From assembly GCA_027031185.1 (NCBI GenBank), contig JALVEF010000252.1:1-11138 (forward strand): 11,138 bases of DNA, given 5' to 3'. Made by a program: the position numbers and the translations under genes. Positions 4,658-11,138 of the stretch are shown in pieces. The DNA comes from Saprospiraceae bacterium (GTDB taxonomy: Bacteria; Bacteroidota; Bacteroidia; Chitinophagales; Saprospiraceae). The notes beneath the pieces are model-generated. The model ran no database searches. It saw only the letters and a list, made by a program, of their open reading frames with translations, and was not told the origin of the DNA. Within the stretch, counting starts at the first letter, position 1, and each line of letters begins with the position of its first letter.

Positions 4658-5995
4658 ATGAAGAAAACCATACTGGCCCTGGTCTTTGCCATGCTCGTGG
4701 GGCTCTCCTCCTGTCTGGAGTTTGAGCACAGCTACCGTGTAGTGGCCCCGGGCATTTGGCGGGGCGAACTGACCCTCCATGCCGGCGCACCGGAGATTCA
4801 CCGTAGGCGGGATGCGGCACTCTCTCAGCGTGCTGAACGTGGGGATATTGTCCTGCCCTTTCTATTCGAAGTCTTTAACCCCGCCCCTGACTCCGTCTAT
4901 ATTGAGATCATCAACGGCAAGGAGCGCATCCCCGTCCGTGAAGTGTCCCACCGGCAAAATCCCGAGACCAAACGCCAGGTGCTGAGCCTGCATTTCCCCG
5001 TATATGACACTTATATCGAAGCTGAGGTGGACGGCGGCAAAATGGACGGTTTTTGGTACGTGCCGTCACGCGGCAATTACAAGATTCCTTTTTCCGCCCG
5101 GTTGGGCAAAGTACATCGTTTCGAAGACTTGCGACAACAGCCCGTGATGGACATCAGCGGGCTGTGGCAGGCGCGCTTTGGCAGCGGAGACGACGGCTTC
5201 GAGGCCGTCGGTGTCTTCCAACAAGAGGGCAACCAGGTACACGGTACTTTTATGACCAACACCGGCGATTTCCGCTTTCTCGCCGGACACATCCAGGGAG
5301 ACCGCCTGGCCCTTTCTACTTTTGATGGCAGCCACGCTTTTCTTTTCGAAGCTAAAATACGCTCAGTGGACAGTACCATGACCGGGGCTTTCTACTCCGG
5401 CTCCCACTACCAAACCACCTGGGAAGCCCGCAAGGATCCATCCGCCCGGCTCGACGACCCCGAAAGTCAGGTCCGGTATGACCCAAACAGGCCCGTCCGT
5501 CTCCGGCTGCCACGACCGGATGGCGATACACTGGATATCGAAAACACCGATTTGGCCGGCAGGCCAAAAATCATTCAAATCATGGGCACTTGGTGCCCCA
5601 ACTGCCGTGATGAAGGCGTTTTTTTGGCCGAATACCTGCGCGCACATCCCGACCTGCCTGTCGAGATTTTCGGCGTCGCTTTTGAAAAATCCGGCGACCC
5701 GGCCAAAGCGTTCCCCCGCATCAAACAATATCGCCGTGCGCTACACGCCCCCTACCCGATCGCCTTTGGCGGCAAGGCGGAGCGAAAACGCATCTTTGAA
5801 GTCTTTCCACAGCTTGACAATTTTGTCGCCTATCCAACCATGTTGTTTTTAGACGCCCAAAACCGCATCGTTGCCGTCCATACCGGCTTCAACGGTCCCG
5901 CCACCCCGGCATACACCGCTTTCAAAACCCACTTCGGCGATTTGGTGAAAAAACTGACCGCCGGCGCACTTAAACCCCAAAATTCGGACAAATGA
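4658..5995 (+). CDS. TlpA-like thioredoxin-fold lipoprotein
   Basis: Predicted 445-residue lipoprotein. The signal peptide MKKTILALVFAMLVGLSSC ends in a lipobox with Cys19, so the protein should be anchored facing the periplasm. Residues about 25-265 are rich in beta strands (for example WRGELTL, FLFEVFNP, GLWQARFG and TWEARKD) and resemble the extra N-terminal domain of Bacteroidota TlpA-like proteins. Residues about 280-435 are a thioredoxin-fold domain with active site WCPNC (312-316) and cis-Pro393 in AYPTMLFLD. It is probably a thiol:disulfide reductase or isomerase acting on exported proteins; the substrate is unknown. ATG 4658 is chosen because it begins a proper signal peptide and follows a -7 box; the frame is open upstream to 4478 but that part lacks signal features. 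It is divergent from the DUF1641-sqr unit, so a link to sulfur redox is possible but unproven. Confidence 0.9.
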   Translation: MKKTILALVFAMLVGLSSCLEFEHSYRVVAPGIWRGELTLHAGAPEIHRRRDAALSQRAERGDIVLPFLFEVFNPAPDSVYIEIINGKERIPVREVSHRQNPETKRQVLSLHFPVYDTYIEAEVDGGKMDGFWYVPSRGNYKIPFSARLGKVHRFEDLRQQPVMDISGLWQARFGSGDDGFEAVGVFQQEGNQVHGTFMTNTGDFRFLAGHIQGDRLALSTFDGSHAFLFEAKIRSVDSTMTGAFYSGSHYQTTWEARKDPSARLDDPESQVRYDPNRPVRLRLPRPDGDTLDIENTDLAGRPKIIQIMGTWCPNCRDEGVFLAEYLRAHPDLPVEIFGVAFEKSGDPAKAFPRIKQYRRALHAPYPIAFGGKAERKRIFEVFPQLDNFVAYPTMLFLDAQNRIVAVHTGFNGPATPAYTAFKTHFGDLVKKLTAGALKPQNSDK

Positions 5996-6042
5996 AACGA
6001 TTGACCGGCTTTTAGATCCACCCAATAACGGATTTTGATTTT

Positions 6043-6071
6043 TTGGCATATTTTATGAGTATGCTATTTTG
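6043..6071 (+). promoter_or_regulatory. Candidate promoter of the TPR-SDR fusion gene
   Basis: A -33-like TTG (6043-6045) is followed after 19 bases by TATTTTG (6065-6071), one base short of the TAnnTTTG box. It would give a leader of about ten bases before ATG 6086. The spacing is good and the -7 match imperfect. Confidence 0.4.
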
Positions 6072-6085
6072 CAACACCTCAAAAA

Positions 6086-8524
6086 ATGAGTAATAGGCTT
6101 ACCATACTATTCCATTCCGCAACGGAAAATACCGCCGGGGAAATCGCCCGGGACCTAACCGCCCTCGGCTTGTCTGTACAAAAGTTATCTGAAAAGGACT
6201 TTGGTTACAACCTGCTCGCACTCGCCGAAGCCATTGAGACCCCCGTCTTGCTCCTCCTCTCCTACAATTGGCTCAGGGACACCCGTACGCTTTTCCACGT
6301 CTTGCCTGCCATCAAATTGTTGGTCGAAAAACAACTATTGCTCGTCTCACTTATCCCCGGTTTTGAGACGGACGATGCCGGAAAGGTCAAAGAAATCCCC
6401 ACGAACATCGAACGCGTCAAAGATATTATCCCATACATGAAGTATTGGCAAGAGGCCTTTATCAGTGCCCGTCTGAAACGAAACGACGCCGATACTCCTA
6501 TCCATCAGCAGGAAGAGCAAGCTACTAAAGCCATTTCATTGAACTTTGGCGACATCATGGCCTATTTCAAAGAGCTCAATCCGATTTCGCTTGATCAAGT
6601 CAAAAGGAGTAACTATCAAATCATTTTTGACTCTTTCGCCCTCACACCTGCCGCACAGCCCACCGGAATGACTTCCGGAAGTCCTGTCGCCGGCGACATC
6701 CGACCTCCGGAGAATAATCCCACCTCCGTACGTCCCGAAAGCAGCTCCGATGAACAAAAAACCATTACCGTTCCGGAAAACACATCGCCTGTACCCGGTG
6801 ACGACCAAGACACCGTTTCGCTACAAATACCCGATGACGTAGCGCCTCCGCCGACCGCCGAAGACGAGAAAGACTTCACAACCGGTAATAGCGAGGACAG
6901 AAGCTCAGATGACATGGAATACGCGCTACAAAGCAATATCGAAGAGGAGGCTACCTCAACCACCGAGACGGCCTCAACCGGTGCCGCAACGGCTACCACA
7001 ACACTCCGGGGCGCCGACGCCATCTTGGACGAAGTCTCACGCTTATTCGATGAAGGCAAAGACGACGAGGCATTTAAAGTATTGGAAGAGGCTATCCCCG
7101 ACGCCGGCGATGACAGCACCACGCTGCGCTATCACTATGCATTTTATTTGGCCCAACGCCGCAACGCTTATGACGAAGCTTTTCACCAACTTGACACCAT
7201 TCTTCTTACCGACCCGCAAAACGCCAATGCTTATTTCTTGCTCGCCGAACTGGCTGAGCTACAGGGCAATTACGCATTAGCCTACCGCTTTTACCGTGAA
7301 GTCCGGAAGATACAGCCTGACTTTCCCCAAATCAACTACCGCATCGGCATCATCCTGCAAGACCAATATCCCGATGCAGAAAAAGAAGCCGCCCGCTTCC
7401 TCAAAAAAGCGCTTATCCAGGATCCCGAAAATGTGGATGCCCTTTACCGCCTGGGGATGTACACAAACGATTACGAAAAAAAACCGGAGGAAGCCATCGA
7501 ATATTTCGAGCGTGTCCTTAAGCTCGACCCCGCCCACAGTTTTGCCAATTATGACCTGGCGCTGATTTACCACAATCTGGGCGACAAGGAAAAAGCCGCA
7601 GCATACTACCGCCGGGCTTGTGAAAACAATCCCGAGATCAAAACCGAACAAAACGACCTGGCCTTCCTAAAGCCTTTAGAAGAAGCTAAGACCGCCACTG
7701 CAACCATTGAAGAGGGATTTATTGACCTGGCCGCTGCTGTCCAAATCAAGACCATTCTCATAACTGGTGCCACTTCCGGCATCGGACTGGCCATCACTGA
7801 AAAACTGGCCGCCGCCGGTCACTGCCGGCTCATTCTCACCGGCCGCCGACGTAATCGCCTCCAACAAATCGTCGAAGCCGTCAAGGATACTTATGGCATT
7901 GCCGCCACTTTCCTCCAATTTGACATCCGCGACGTCTTGTCCGTCAAAGAAGCCATCGGCACACTCCAAGCGCCATTCGACCAAATAGACGTGCTCATCA
8001 ACAACGCCGGCCTTGCCCTCGGACTCAGCAGCATCTTCGAAGGCCGGCTGAGCGACTGGGAGACCATGATTGACACCAATATCAAAGGGCTACTGTACGT
8101 CACAAGAGAAATCACCCCCACTATGGTGGAGCGCCGCAGCGGCCAAATCATCAACATAGGCTCTATTGCCGGCAAAGAAGCATACCCCAACGGCAACGTC
8201 TATAACGCCACCAAAGCCGCCGTGGACATGCTCACCAAAGCGATGCGTCTGGACCTGCACAAATACCACATCCGTGTCGGACAGGTAGCTCCCGGACACG
8301 TCGAAACCGAATTTGCCCTGAATCGCTTCCACGGCGACGCAGAAAAAGCCAAGATTTACGAAGATTTCACCCCGCTCACGCCCTCAGACGTCGCCGAAAT
8401 TGTCCTCTTTATGATTCGGCAGCCCGCCCATGTCAACATCCAGGACGTCCTCGTCCTGCCCACCCAACAAGCTTCGGCCAACATCATTGACCGCAGTGGC
8501 AAACTCAATACATCCGGCAAATAG
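6086..8524 (+). CDS. Multidomain fusion: TIR-like N-terminus, TPR repeats and short-chain dehydrogenase
   Basis: Predicted 812-residue cytoplasmic protein in one unbroken frame. Residues 1-130 alternate strands and helices (LTILFHSATENTAGEIARDL, TPVLLLLSYNWLRD, QLLLVSLIPGF) and look TIR-like or Rossmann-like. The Glu expected of an NAD-cleaving TIR is not evident, so this assignment is tentative. Residues 187-308 are a disordered linker rich in Pro, Ser, Thr, Asp and Glu. Residues 311-518 hold six TPR-like units, including KPEEAIEYFERVLKLDP. Residues 553-800 are a complete classical SDR, closest by eye to the YdfG group: cofactor motif TGATSGIG (560-567), NNAG (639-642), Asn665, Ser693 and Tyr706-x3-Lys710. 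The catalytic tetrad is intact, so NAD(P)-dependent oxidoreductase activity is expected. The substrate is unknown. The gene appears to have its own promoter 90 bases after the preceding gene. Confidence 0.9.
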   Translation: MSNRLTILFHSATENTAGEIARDLTALGLSVQKLSEKDFGYNLLALAEAIETPVLLLLSYNWLRDTRTLFHVLPAIKLLVEKQLLLVSLIPGFETDDAGKVKEIPTNIERVKDIIPYMKYWQEAFISARLKRNDADTPIHQQEEQATKAISLNFGDIMAYFKELNPISLDQVKRSNYQIIFDSFALTPAAQPTGMTSGSPVAGDIRPPENNPTSVRPESSSDEQKTITVPENTSPVPGDDQDTVSLQIPDDVAPPPTAEDEKDFTTGNSEDRSSDDMEYALQSNIEEEATSTTETASTGAATATTTLRGADAILDEVSRLFDEGKDDEAFKVLEEAIPDAGDDSTTLRYHYAFYLAQRRNAYDEAFHQLDTILLTDPQNANAYFLLAELAELQGNYALAYRFYREVRKIQPDFPQINYRIGIILQDQYPDAEKEAARFLKKALIQDPENVDALYRLGMYTNDYEKKPEEAIEYFERVLKLDPAHSFANYDLALIYHNLGDKEKAAAYYRRACENNPEIKTEQNDLAFLKPLEEAKTATATIEEGFIDLAAAVQIKTILITGATSGIGLAITEKLAAAGHCRLILTGRRRNRLQQIVEAVKDTYGIAATFLQFDIRDVLSVKEAIGTLQAPFDQIDVLINNAGLALGLSSIFEGRLSDWETMIDTNIKGLLYVTREITPTMVERRSGQIINIGSIAGKEAYPNGNVYNATKAAVDMLTKAMRLDLHKYHIRVGQVAPGHVETEFALNRFHGDAEKAKIYEDFTPLTPSDVAEIVLFMIRQPAHVNIQDVLVLPTQQASANIIDRSGKLNTSGK

Positions 8525-8539
8525 GTCTTCTAAAAGACC
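8524..8539 (+). terminator. Short hairpin overlapping the stop of the fusion gene
   Basis: GGTCTT (8524-8529) pairs with AAGACC (8534-8539) around CTAA. It begins in the last base of the TAG stop codon. No T-run follows, so it is a weak terminator candidate or an end-of-gene repeat. Confidence 0.35.
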
Positions 8540-8595
8540 CTACGAGTTATATTCAAAGCGATTTGTTTTGGGACAATTAGAACACCGAACACTTG

Positions 8596-9034
8596 GGCTG
8601 CCCTTCGAAAAGCCCTTCGACAAACCCTTCGAAAAGCTCAGGGCAGCGCTCAGGGCAAGCGCTTGTCGAAGCCTGTAGGCTGAGCCTGTCGAAGCCCCGA
8701 TTTGAGATTTTAGAAGGAATCCCGCGCAGAAGCACCGTAGTCCCGTAGGGACGAAAGCTTTGTAGCCAATAGTCCCACCCACATTTCAAGCTCCGTATAG
8801 GAGCGAAACTTGTCGAACCGTCGAAGTGGCCTGGCCTGTCGTACCGTGGTCACTGTGGTCACTGAGCTCGTCGAAGTGAGCGCTGCACTGAGTGCTATGG
8901 TGAGCCTGCCGAACCACCTGTCGAAGTGCGAAGTCGAAGTGCCCACTTCTAAAATCCCCATTCGTTACTTCGACGGTTCGACGTTGCTCGGTTCGACTGC
9001 GCTCACCGACCGCACCGCAAGCTCAGTACAAGTA
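8596..9034. repeat. Non-coding block of palindromic TCGAAG/CTTCGA repeats
   Basis: Between the convergent fusion gene and CARDB-like gene lies a 566-base stretch with no believable gene. It is dense in variants of CTTCGAAAAGC, CTTCGACAAAC, GCTTGTCGAAG, GAGCCTGTCGAAG and GTCGAAGTG, alternating in orientation. CTCAGGGC occurs twice and GTGGTCACT twice in tandem near 8845-8865. GCTGCCC (8598-8604) pairs with GGGCAGC (8640-8646). This resembles REP-type intergenic palindrome clusters common in environmental bacterial genomes (from memory). Frames crossing it are low-complexity products of the repeats. Confidence 0.75.
8740..8804. repeat. Pair of similar small hairpins inside the repeat block
   Basis: GTCCC-GTA-GGGAC (8740-8752) and GCTCC-GTATA-GGAGC (8790-8804) share a five-base stem, a GTA-containing loop and a GAAA tail (GACGAAAGCTT and GAGCGAAACTT). 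They are spaced 50 bases apart. They differ from the TCGAAG palindromes around them and may be a second repeat family embedded in the block. Confidence 0.55.
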
Positions 9035-9090
9035 ATCGGTGTTCGATATTCCCAAGACTTATCCCTAATCTGTTCGTAATGAGAATGTAA

Positions 9091-10089
9091 CTATTTCAAA
9101 ATTACCGTCCCCACATTATTACTCTTATCACACTCCGGCAAGGCAAGAAACGGATCCAATTCCAAGATCACCACCGGCGTAAACTTTGTAAACAACTCCA
9201 GCGAAACCTTGGTCGTGCCGTGGATTGTCTCCCCCGGACCAAGCGTAAAAGGCTTACGAAAGATCTCATTAAAATGCTGACCTCCCGTCACCAACGCCCC
9301 GCGCGTCAGGCGCGGCACGGCACCCAAATAAGCCTTAATGGCCAGATTCTCATACCTTTCGCTTTTGGGATCATAGACAAACGTACCGGTACCATAATTG
9401 TGCAAAGTTACATCCAGATAGACGCGGCGTTTGGTCCGTTTGACCACCTCAATGTTGTCTATCATCAAATCCACACAACCCGGGGCCTTCTCCTTGCGTG
9501 GCAAGACCCCGATCGGACTCAGTATTTTGGACGGCGAGGCGGCCGGCGTCTCAGCCTTCGTGTCATCCCCCTCGTGATGCACAGTAGAAGTTTTCATCGC
9601 CTTTGGCGATGAGGGGTTTGGGGCGCCGGTCGTTCCCGGCAATTTTGGATTTGCAGCATCGCCAGCTGAGCGGTTTTCTTCCGTAGTACCAATCTTTTCA
9701 GACAGCGTGGAGCGGGGCAAGTCATTCGGATCTTTTCGGATTTTTAACTTAGTCAACGTAAGCACCTCCCCGGCACGGAGCTGCTTTTTGCTGCCGATCA
9801 CTGCCTTGACAATCTGCCACTTGTACGGTGCCACGTGACTGTTTGAAAAAGAATCCCCAAATGTAATGACCACTTTACCGATATCCAGATCCGGATACAA
9901 GCGGAGATCTTCGCGGCCCGTATTGGAGACCACCACACTCAACTTCAAGTAATTGGCCGTTTCAGACAACAATTTTACCGAACTCAAATGTATCCGCTTG
10001 CCGGTATAATACAAGGCTGATTGGGCCCTCACGCTTTCAGATACGGCCACAATACCAATTATCAATACCAATAAGAAAATTTTTTTCAT
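9091..10089 (-). CDS. Secreted two-domain protein, CARDB-like
   Basis: Predicted 332-residue exported protein. Residues 1-23 are a Sec signal peptide (MKKIFLLVLIIGIVAV...VRAQ) with no lipobox. Residues 25-125 form one beta-rich domain (YLKLSVVVSNTGREDLRL) and residues 203-332 a second (VYLDVTLHNYGTGTF) that starts with Cys205 (PGCVDLMIDNIEVV) and ends with ALPECDKSNNVGTVIL. The phrase ECDxxNN and the flanking Cys pair (205 and 320) resemble CARDB-type immunoglobulin-like adhesion or scaffold domains. The two domains are joined by a Pro/Ser/Thr/Lys-rich linker (about 135-200). Start ATG 10089 is chosen over 10152 because a perfect promoter -7 box lies inside the longer frame. The role is unknown; surface binding is an inference. 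Confidence 0.75.
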   Translation of the reverse strand: MKKIFLLVLIIGIVAVSESVRAQSALYYTGKRIHLSSVKLLSETANYLKLSVVVSNTGREDLRLYPDLDIGKVVITFGDSFSNSHVAPYKWQIVKAVIGSKKQLRAGEVLTLTKLKIRKDPNDLPRSTLSEKIGTTEENRSAGDAANPKLPGTTGAPNPSSPKAMKTSTVHHEGDDTKAETPAASPSKILSPIGVLPRKEKAPGCVDLMIDNIEVVKRTKRRVYLDVTLHNYGTGTFVYDPKSERYENLAIKAYLGAVPRLTRGALVTGGQHFNEIFRKPFTLGPGETIHGTTKVSLELFTKFTPVVILELDPFLALPECDKSNNVGTVILK

Positions 10090-10134
10090 GCCATCAAGCC
10101 TACAAAATCCAAACCAACGGGCCCGGATAAGCGG

Positions 10135-10166
10135 CAAATATACCATCTTCATGGTAATTTTGACAA
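10135..10166 (-). promoter_or_regulatory. Promoter of the CARDB-like gene
   Basis: On the minus strand TTG (10166-10164) precedes a perfect -7 box TATATTTG (10142-10135) by 21 bases. The start of transcription would be near 10128, about 40 bases before ATG 10089. The box fixes the translation start because it lies inside the longer possible reading frame. Confidence 0.6.
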
Positions 10167-10196
10167 CAAAAAAAACTTGTTAACTATACCCTAACC

Positions 10197-10235
10197 ATCA
10201 AACCTATAAGGTTTTGGAAACCTTATAGGTTTGAT
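10197..10235. repeat. Perfect 18-bp-stem palindrome between two genes
   Basis: ATCAAACCTATAAGGTTT (10197-10214) pairs perfectly with AAACCTTATAGGTTTGAT (10218-10235) around a TGG loop. It lies 89 bases past the Lrp-type gene stop and upstream of the CARDB-like promoter. Palindromes of this AACCTATAAGGTT type recur between genes in Bacteroidota by my recollection. It may act as a terminator or a transcript-end stabiliser for the Lrp-type gene, but it has no clean U-run. Confidence 0.85.
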
Positions 10236-10323
10236 TAGTTTGTCTACCACACCGGCCCGAAGGGTCGGTAAACTCGCAATTTATAAACAGCTAACAATCA
10301 AGGCGCCAGGCACAACGAGCGAG

Positions 10324-10773
10324 TCACAAGTCGTCAAAATTCGGTGGCCGACGAAATTTCTCATCCAGCACGACAAAACTCTTGACCTGGCTGATCCCCG
10401 GTATTCTGATAATCTCCTCCTGAATGACACGCGCCAAATGTGCCCGGTCCTTGCAATGCAACTCCAGAAAAACAGCACACGGCCCTGTCGTAAAATATGC
10501 CGCCACTATACTGGATACACTTTCCAACTTCCGGAAAACACCTCCAATATCCCCACCCGAAACCGAAAGGCCGACAAAAGCATGGAGATCATAGCCAATC
10601 TTTGAATAATCCAATACCAACTGTGCCCCACGGATATAGCCCTTTGCTTCTAGGCGGCGAAGCCGCACATGCACCGTACTCCCAGACACATTAAGGCGAT
10701 CAGCTAATGCAGCTATGGGCATCTTTGCATTATTCGATAATGCTCGCAAAATTCCTTTATCCAAACCATCCAT
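10324..10773 (-). CDS. Lrp/AsnC-family transcriptional regulator
   Basis: Predicted 149-residue DNA-binding protein. Residues 1-48 are the AsnC-type helix-turn-helix (MDGLDKGILRALSNNAK, AALADRLNVSGSTVHVRLRRLEAKGYI). Residues about 63-137 are the RAM/effector domain (DLHAFVGLSVSG, VAAYFTTGPCAVFLEL, HLARVIQEEIIRIPGISQVKSFVVL). Such regulators usually form octamers and respond to amino acids or related effectors. In the effector loop the usual G-x-x-D becomes G97-P-C-A100, so ligand specificity may differ or be absent. Length is typical. ATG 10773 is chosen because the family begins close before the LDKGIL helix; a GTG at 10809 would add 12 residues and is possible given the promoter position. 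A symmetric site at the predicted transcription start suggests autoregulation. The targets are unknown. Confidence 0.93.
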   Translation of the reverse strand: MDGLDKGILRALSNNAKMPIAALADRLNVSGSTVHVRLRRLEAKGYIRGAQLVLDYSKIGYDLHAFVGLSVSGGDIGGVFRKLESVSSIVAAYFTTGPCAVFLELHCKDRAHLARVIQEEIIRIPGISQVKSFVVLDEKFRRPPNFDDL

Positions 10774-10811
10774 TTTCTCGGTACTTATTTGATTAGTTAC
10801 TGTTTTCACAA

Positions 10812-10824
10812 TGTCCGACGGACA
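10812..10824. promoter_or_regulatory. 13-bp palindrome at the start of the Lrp-type gene transcript
   Basis: TGTCCGACGGACA is perfectly symmetric around a central A and abuts the -7 box, spanning the predicted transcription start. Lrp/AsnC regulators commonly repress their own promoters through roughly 13-15-bp symmetric sites. The palindrome is seen; its use as an operator is inferred. Confidence 0.4.
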
Positions 10825-10853
10825 AAGATAAGGAAATGTAAAATACAGGACAA
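10823..10853 (-). promoter_or_regulatory. Promoter of the Lrp-type gene
   Basis: On the minus strand TTG (10853-10851) is followed after 20 bases by a perfect -7 box TATCTTTG (10830-10823). Transcription would begin near 10816. That is seven bases before the GTG at 10809 and about 43 before ATG 10773, so it does not settle the start codon. Confidence 0.6.
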
Positions 10854-11138
10854 TAAATCATAACATTTTTTTTACATCCACAGCTTTTTACCTTTGACAC
10901 ACCGGACAGCGCTTTGTATTATTCACCAACTATGAGTCCACTCCAATAAATACCCGGCAGGCGTGTAAACCAATTTTTCTTCTTTCTGAATTTTTGATCA
11001 ATCGAAGAATTGAAGAACCGAAGAATCGAAGAATCGAAGATCCGAAAAACCGTCCCGCACTTACTTGCCCATAAAAGATAGCAACACACCCCTATCATGC
11101 AGCAAGCCTATGCGGAAGGATCAATGCCAAAATCAAGC
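10854..11138. other. Upstream intergenic region without a supported gene
   Basis: About 285 bases are AT-rich and hold no reading frame I can support. The only clear structure is the 8-bp tandem array at 11002-11049. From 11097 a plus-strand frame (MQQAYAEGSMPK) runs off the window, and a minus-strand frame ends at TAG 11110-11108 after LDFGIDPSA. Either could be the tip of a neighbouring gene, but the visible part is too short to decide. Confidence 0.5.
11002..11049. repeat. Six-copy 8-bp tandem repeat
   Basis: Units read TCGAAGAA, TTGAAGAA, CCGAAGAA, TCGAAGAA, TCGAAGAT and CCGAAAAA. The unit is eight bases, not a multiple of three, so the array is unlikely to be coding. It may vary in length by slippage. 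Confidence 0.85.

Noticed and set aside
6616..7122. 168-codon Ser-rich minus-strand frame opposite the linker of the fusion gene
   Set aside because: Antisense of a Pro/Thr/Asp-rich linker gives Ser/Val-rich shadows; no signal or domain is present.
8540..9079. Several 70-90-codon frames across the palindrome block
   Set aside because: They consist of translated TCGAAG repeats on both strands, with no start context and low complexity.
11002..11049. Possible CRISPR-like array
   Set aside because: The units are 8-bp direct tandem repeats with no spacers, and no cas gene is present.
11097..11138. Possible partial genes at the right edge (plus-strand MQQAYAEGSMPK, or minus-strand end LDFGIDPSA)
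   Set aside because: Fewer than 15 residues are visible in either frame, with no motif; it cannot be decided from this window.

Overview
The window looks like chromosomal DNA of a member of the Bacteroidota. Genes lack Shine-Dalgarno sequences, several start regions carry the TAnnTTTG -7 box with a TTG-type -33 box about 19-21 bases upstream, lipoprotein signal peptides are frequent, and the mobile-element ends have IS66-like GTAA termini. The phylum is an inference from these traits; a Saprospiria-like host is possible, but I cannot fix the genus.

Layout. Positions 1-33 are the right end of a mobile element that continues outside the window. Positions 67-1415 hold three closely spaced minus-strand genes, read in the order secreted Trp-rich protein, degenerate Nudix-like protein, small lipoprotein. 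Positions 1506-1827 are a non-coding 322-bp foldback element with a perfect 8-bp target duplication. Positions 1856-4472 form a probable sulfide-oxidation transcription unit on the minus strand: a strong promoter, a leader containing a decayed element, a DUF1641-type gene with three 58-residue repeats, a 58-bp minimal copy of the same mobile element with its own perfect 8-bp duplication, a type II sulfide:quinone oxidoreductase gene, and a terminator.

Divergently from that unit, a TlpA-like thioredoxin-fold lipoprotein (4658-5995) and a large fusion protein (6086-8524: TIR-like or Rossmann-like N-terminus, acidic linker, six TPR-like units, short-chain dehydrogenase) run on the plus strand. 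Positions 8525-9090 are non-coding and filled with palindromic TCGAAG-type repeats. A minus-strand secreted two-domain CARDB-like protein (9091-10089) and an Lrp/AsnC-type regulator (10324-10773) follow, separated by a perfect 18-bp-stem palindrome. The last 280 bases hold an 8-bp tandem repeat and no gene I can support.

How the parts work together. SQR would oxidise sulfide at the membrane and pass electrons to the quinone pool. The DUF1641 protein is probably its partner or accessory factor, because the two genes share one promoter and one terminator. The most unusual material is the transposase-less GTAA-ended element family, seen as one full copy, one 58-bp minimal copy, one partial copy at the edge and one probable relic, together with the TIR-like/TPR/SDR fusion gene. 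I see no defence island, CRISPR array, tRNA or rRNA.
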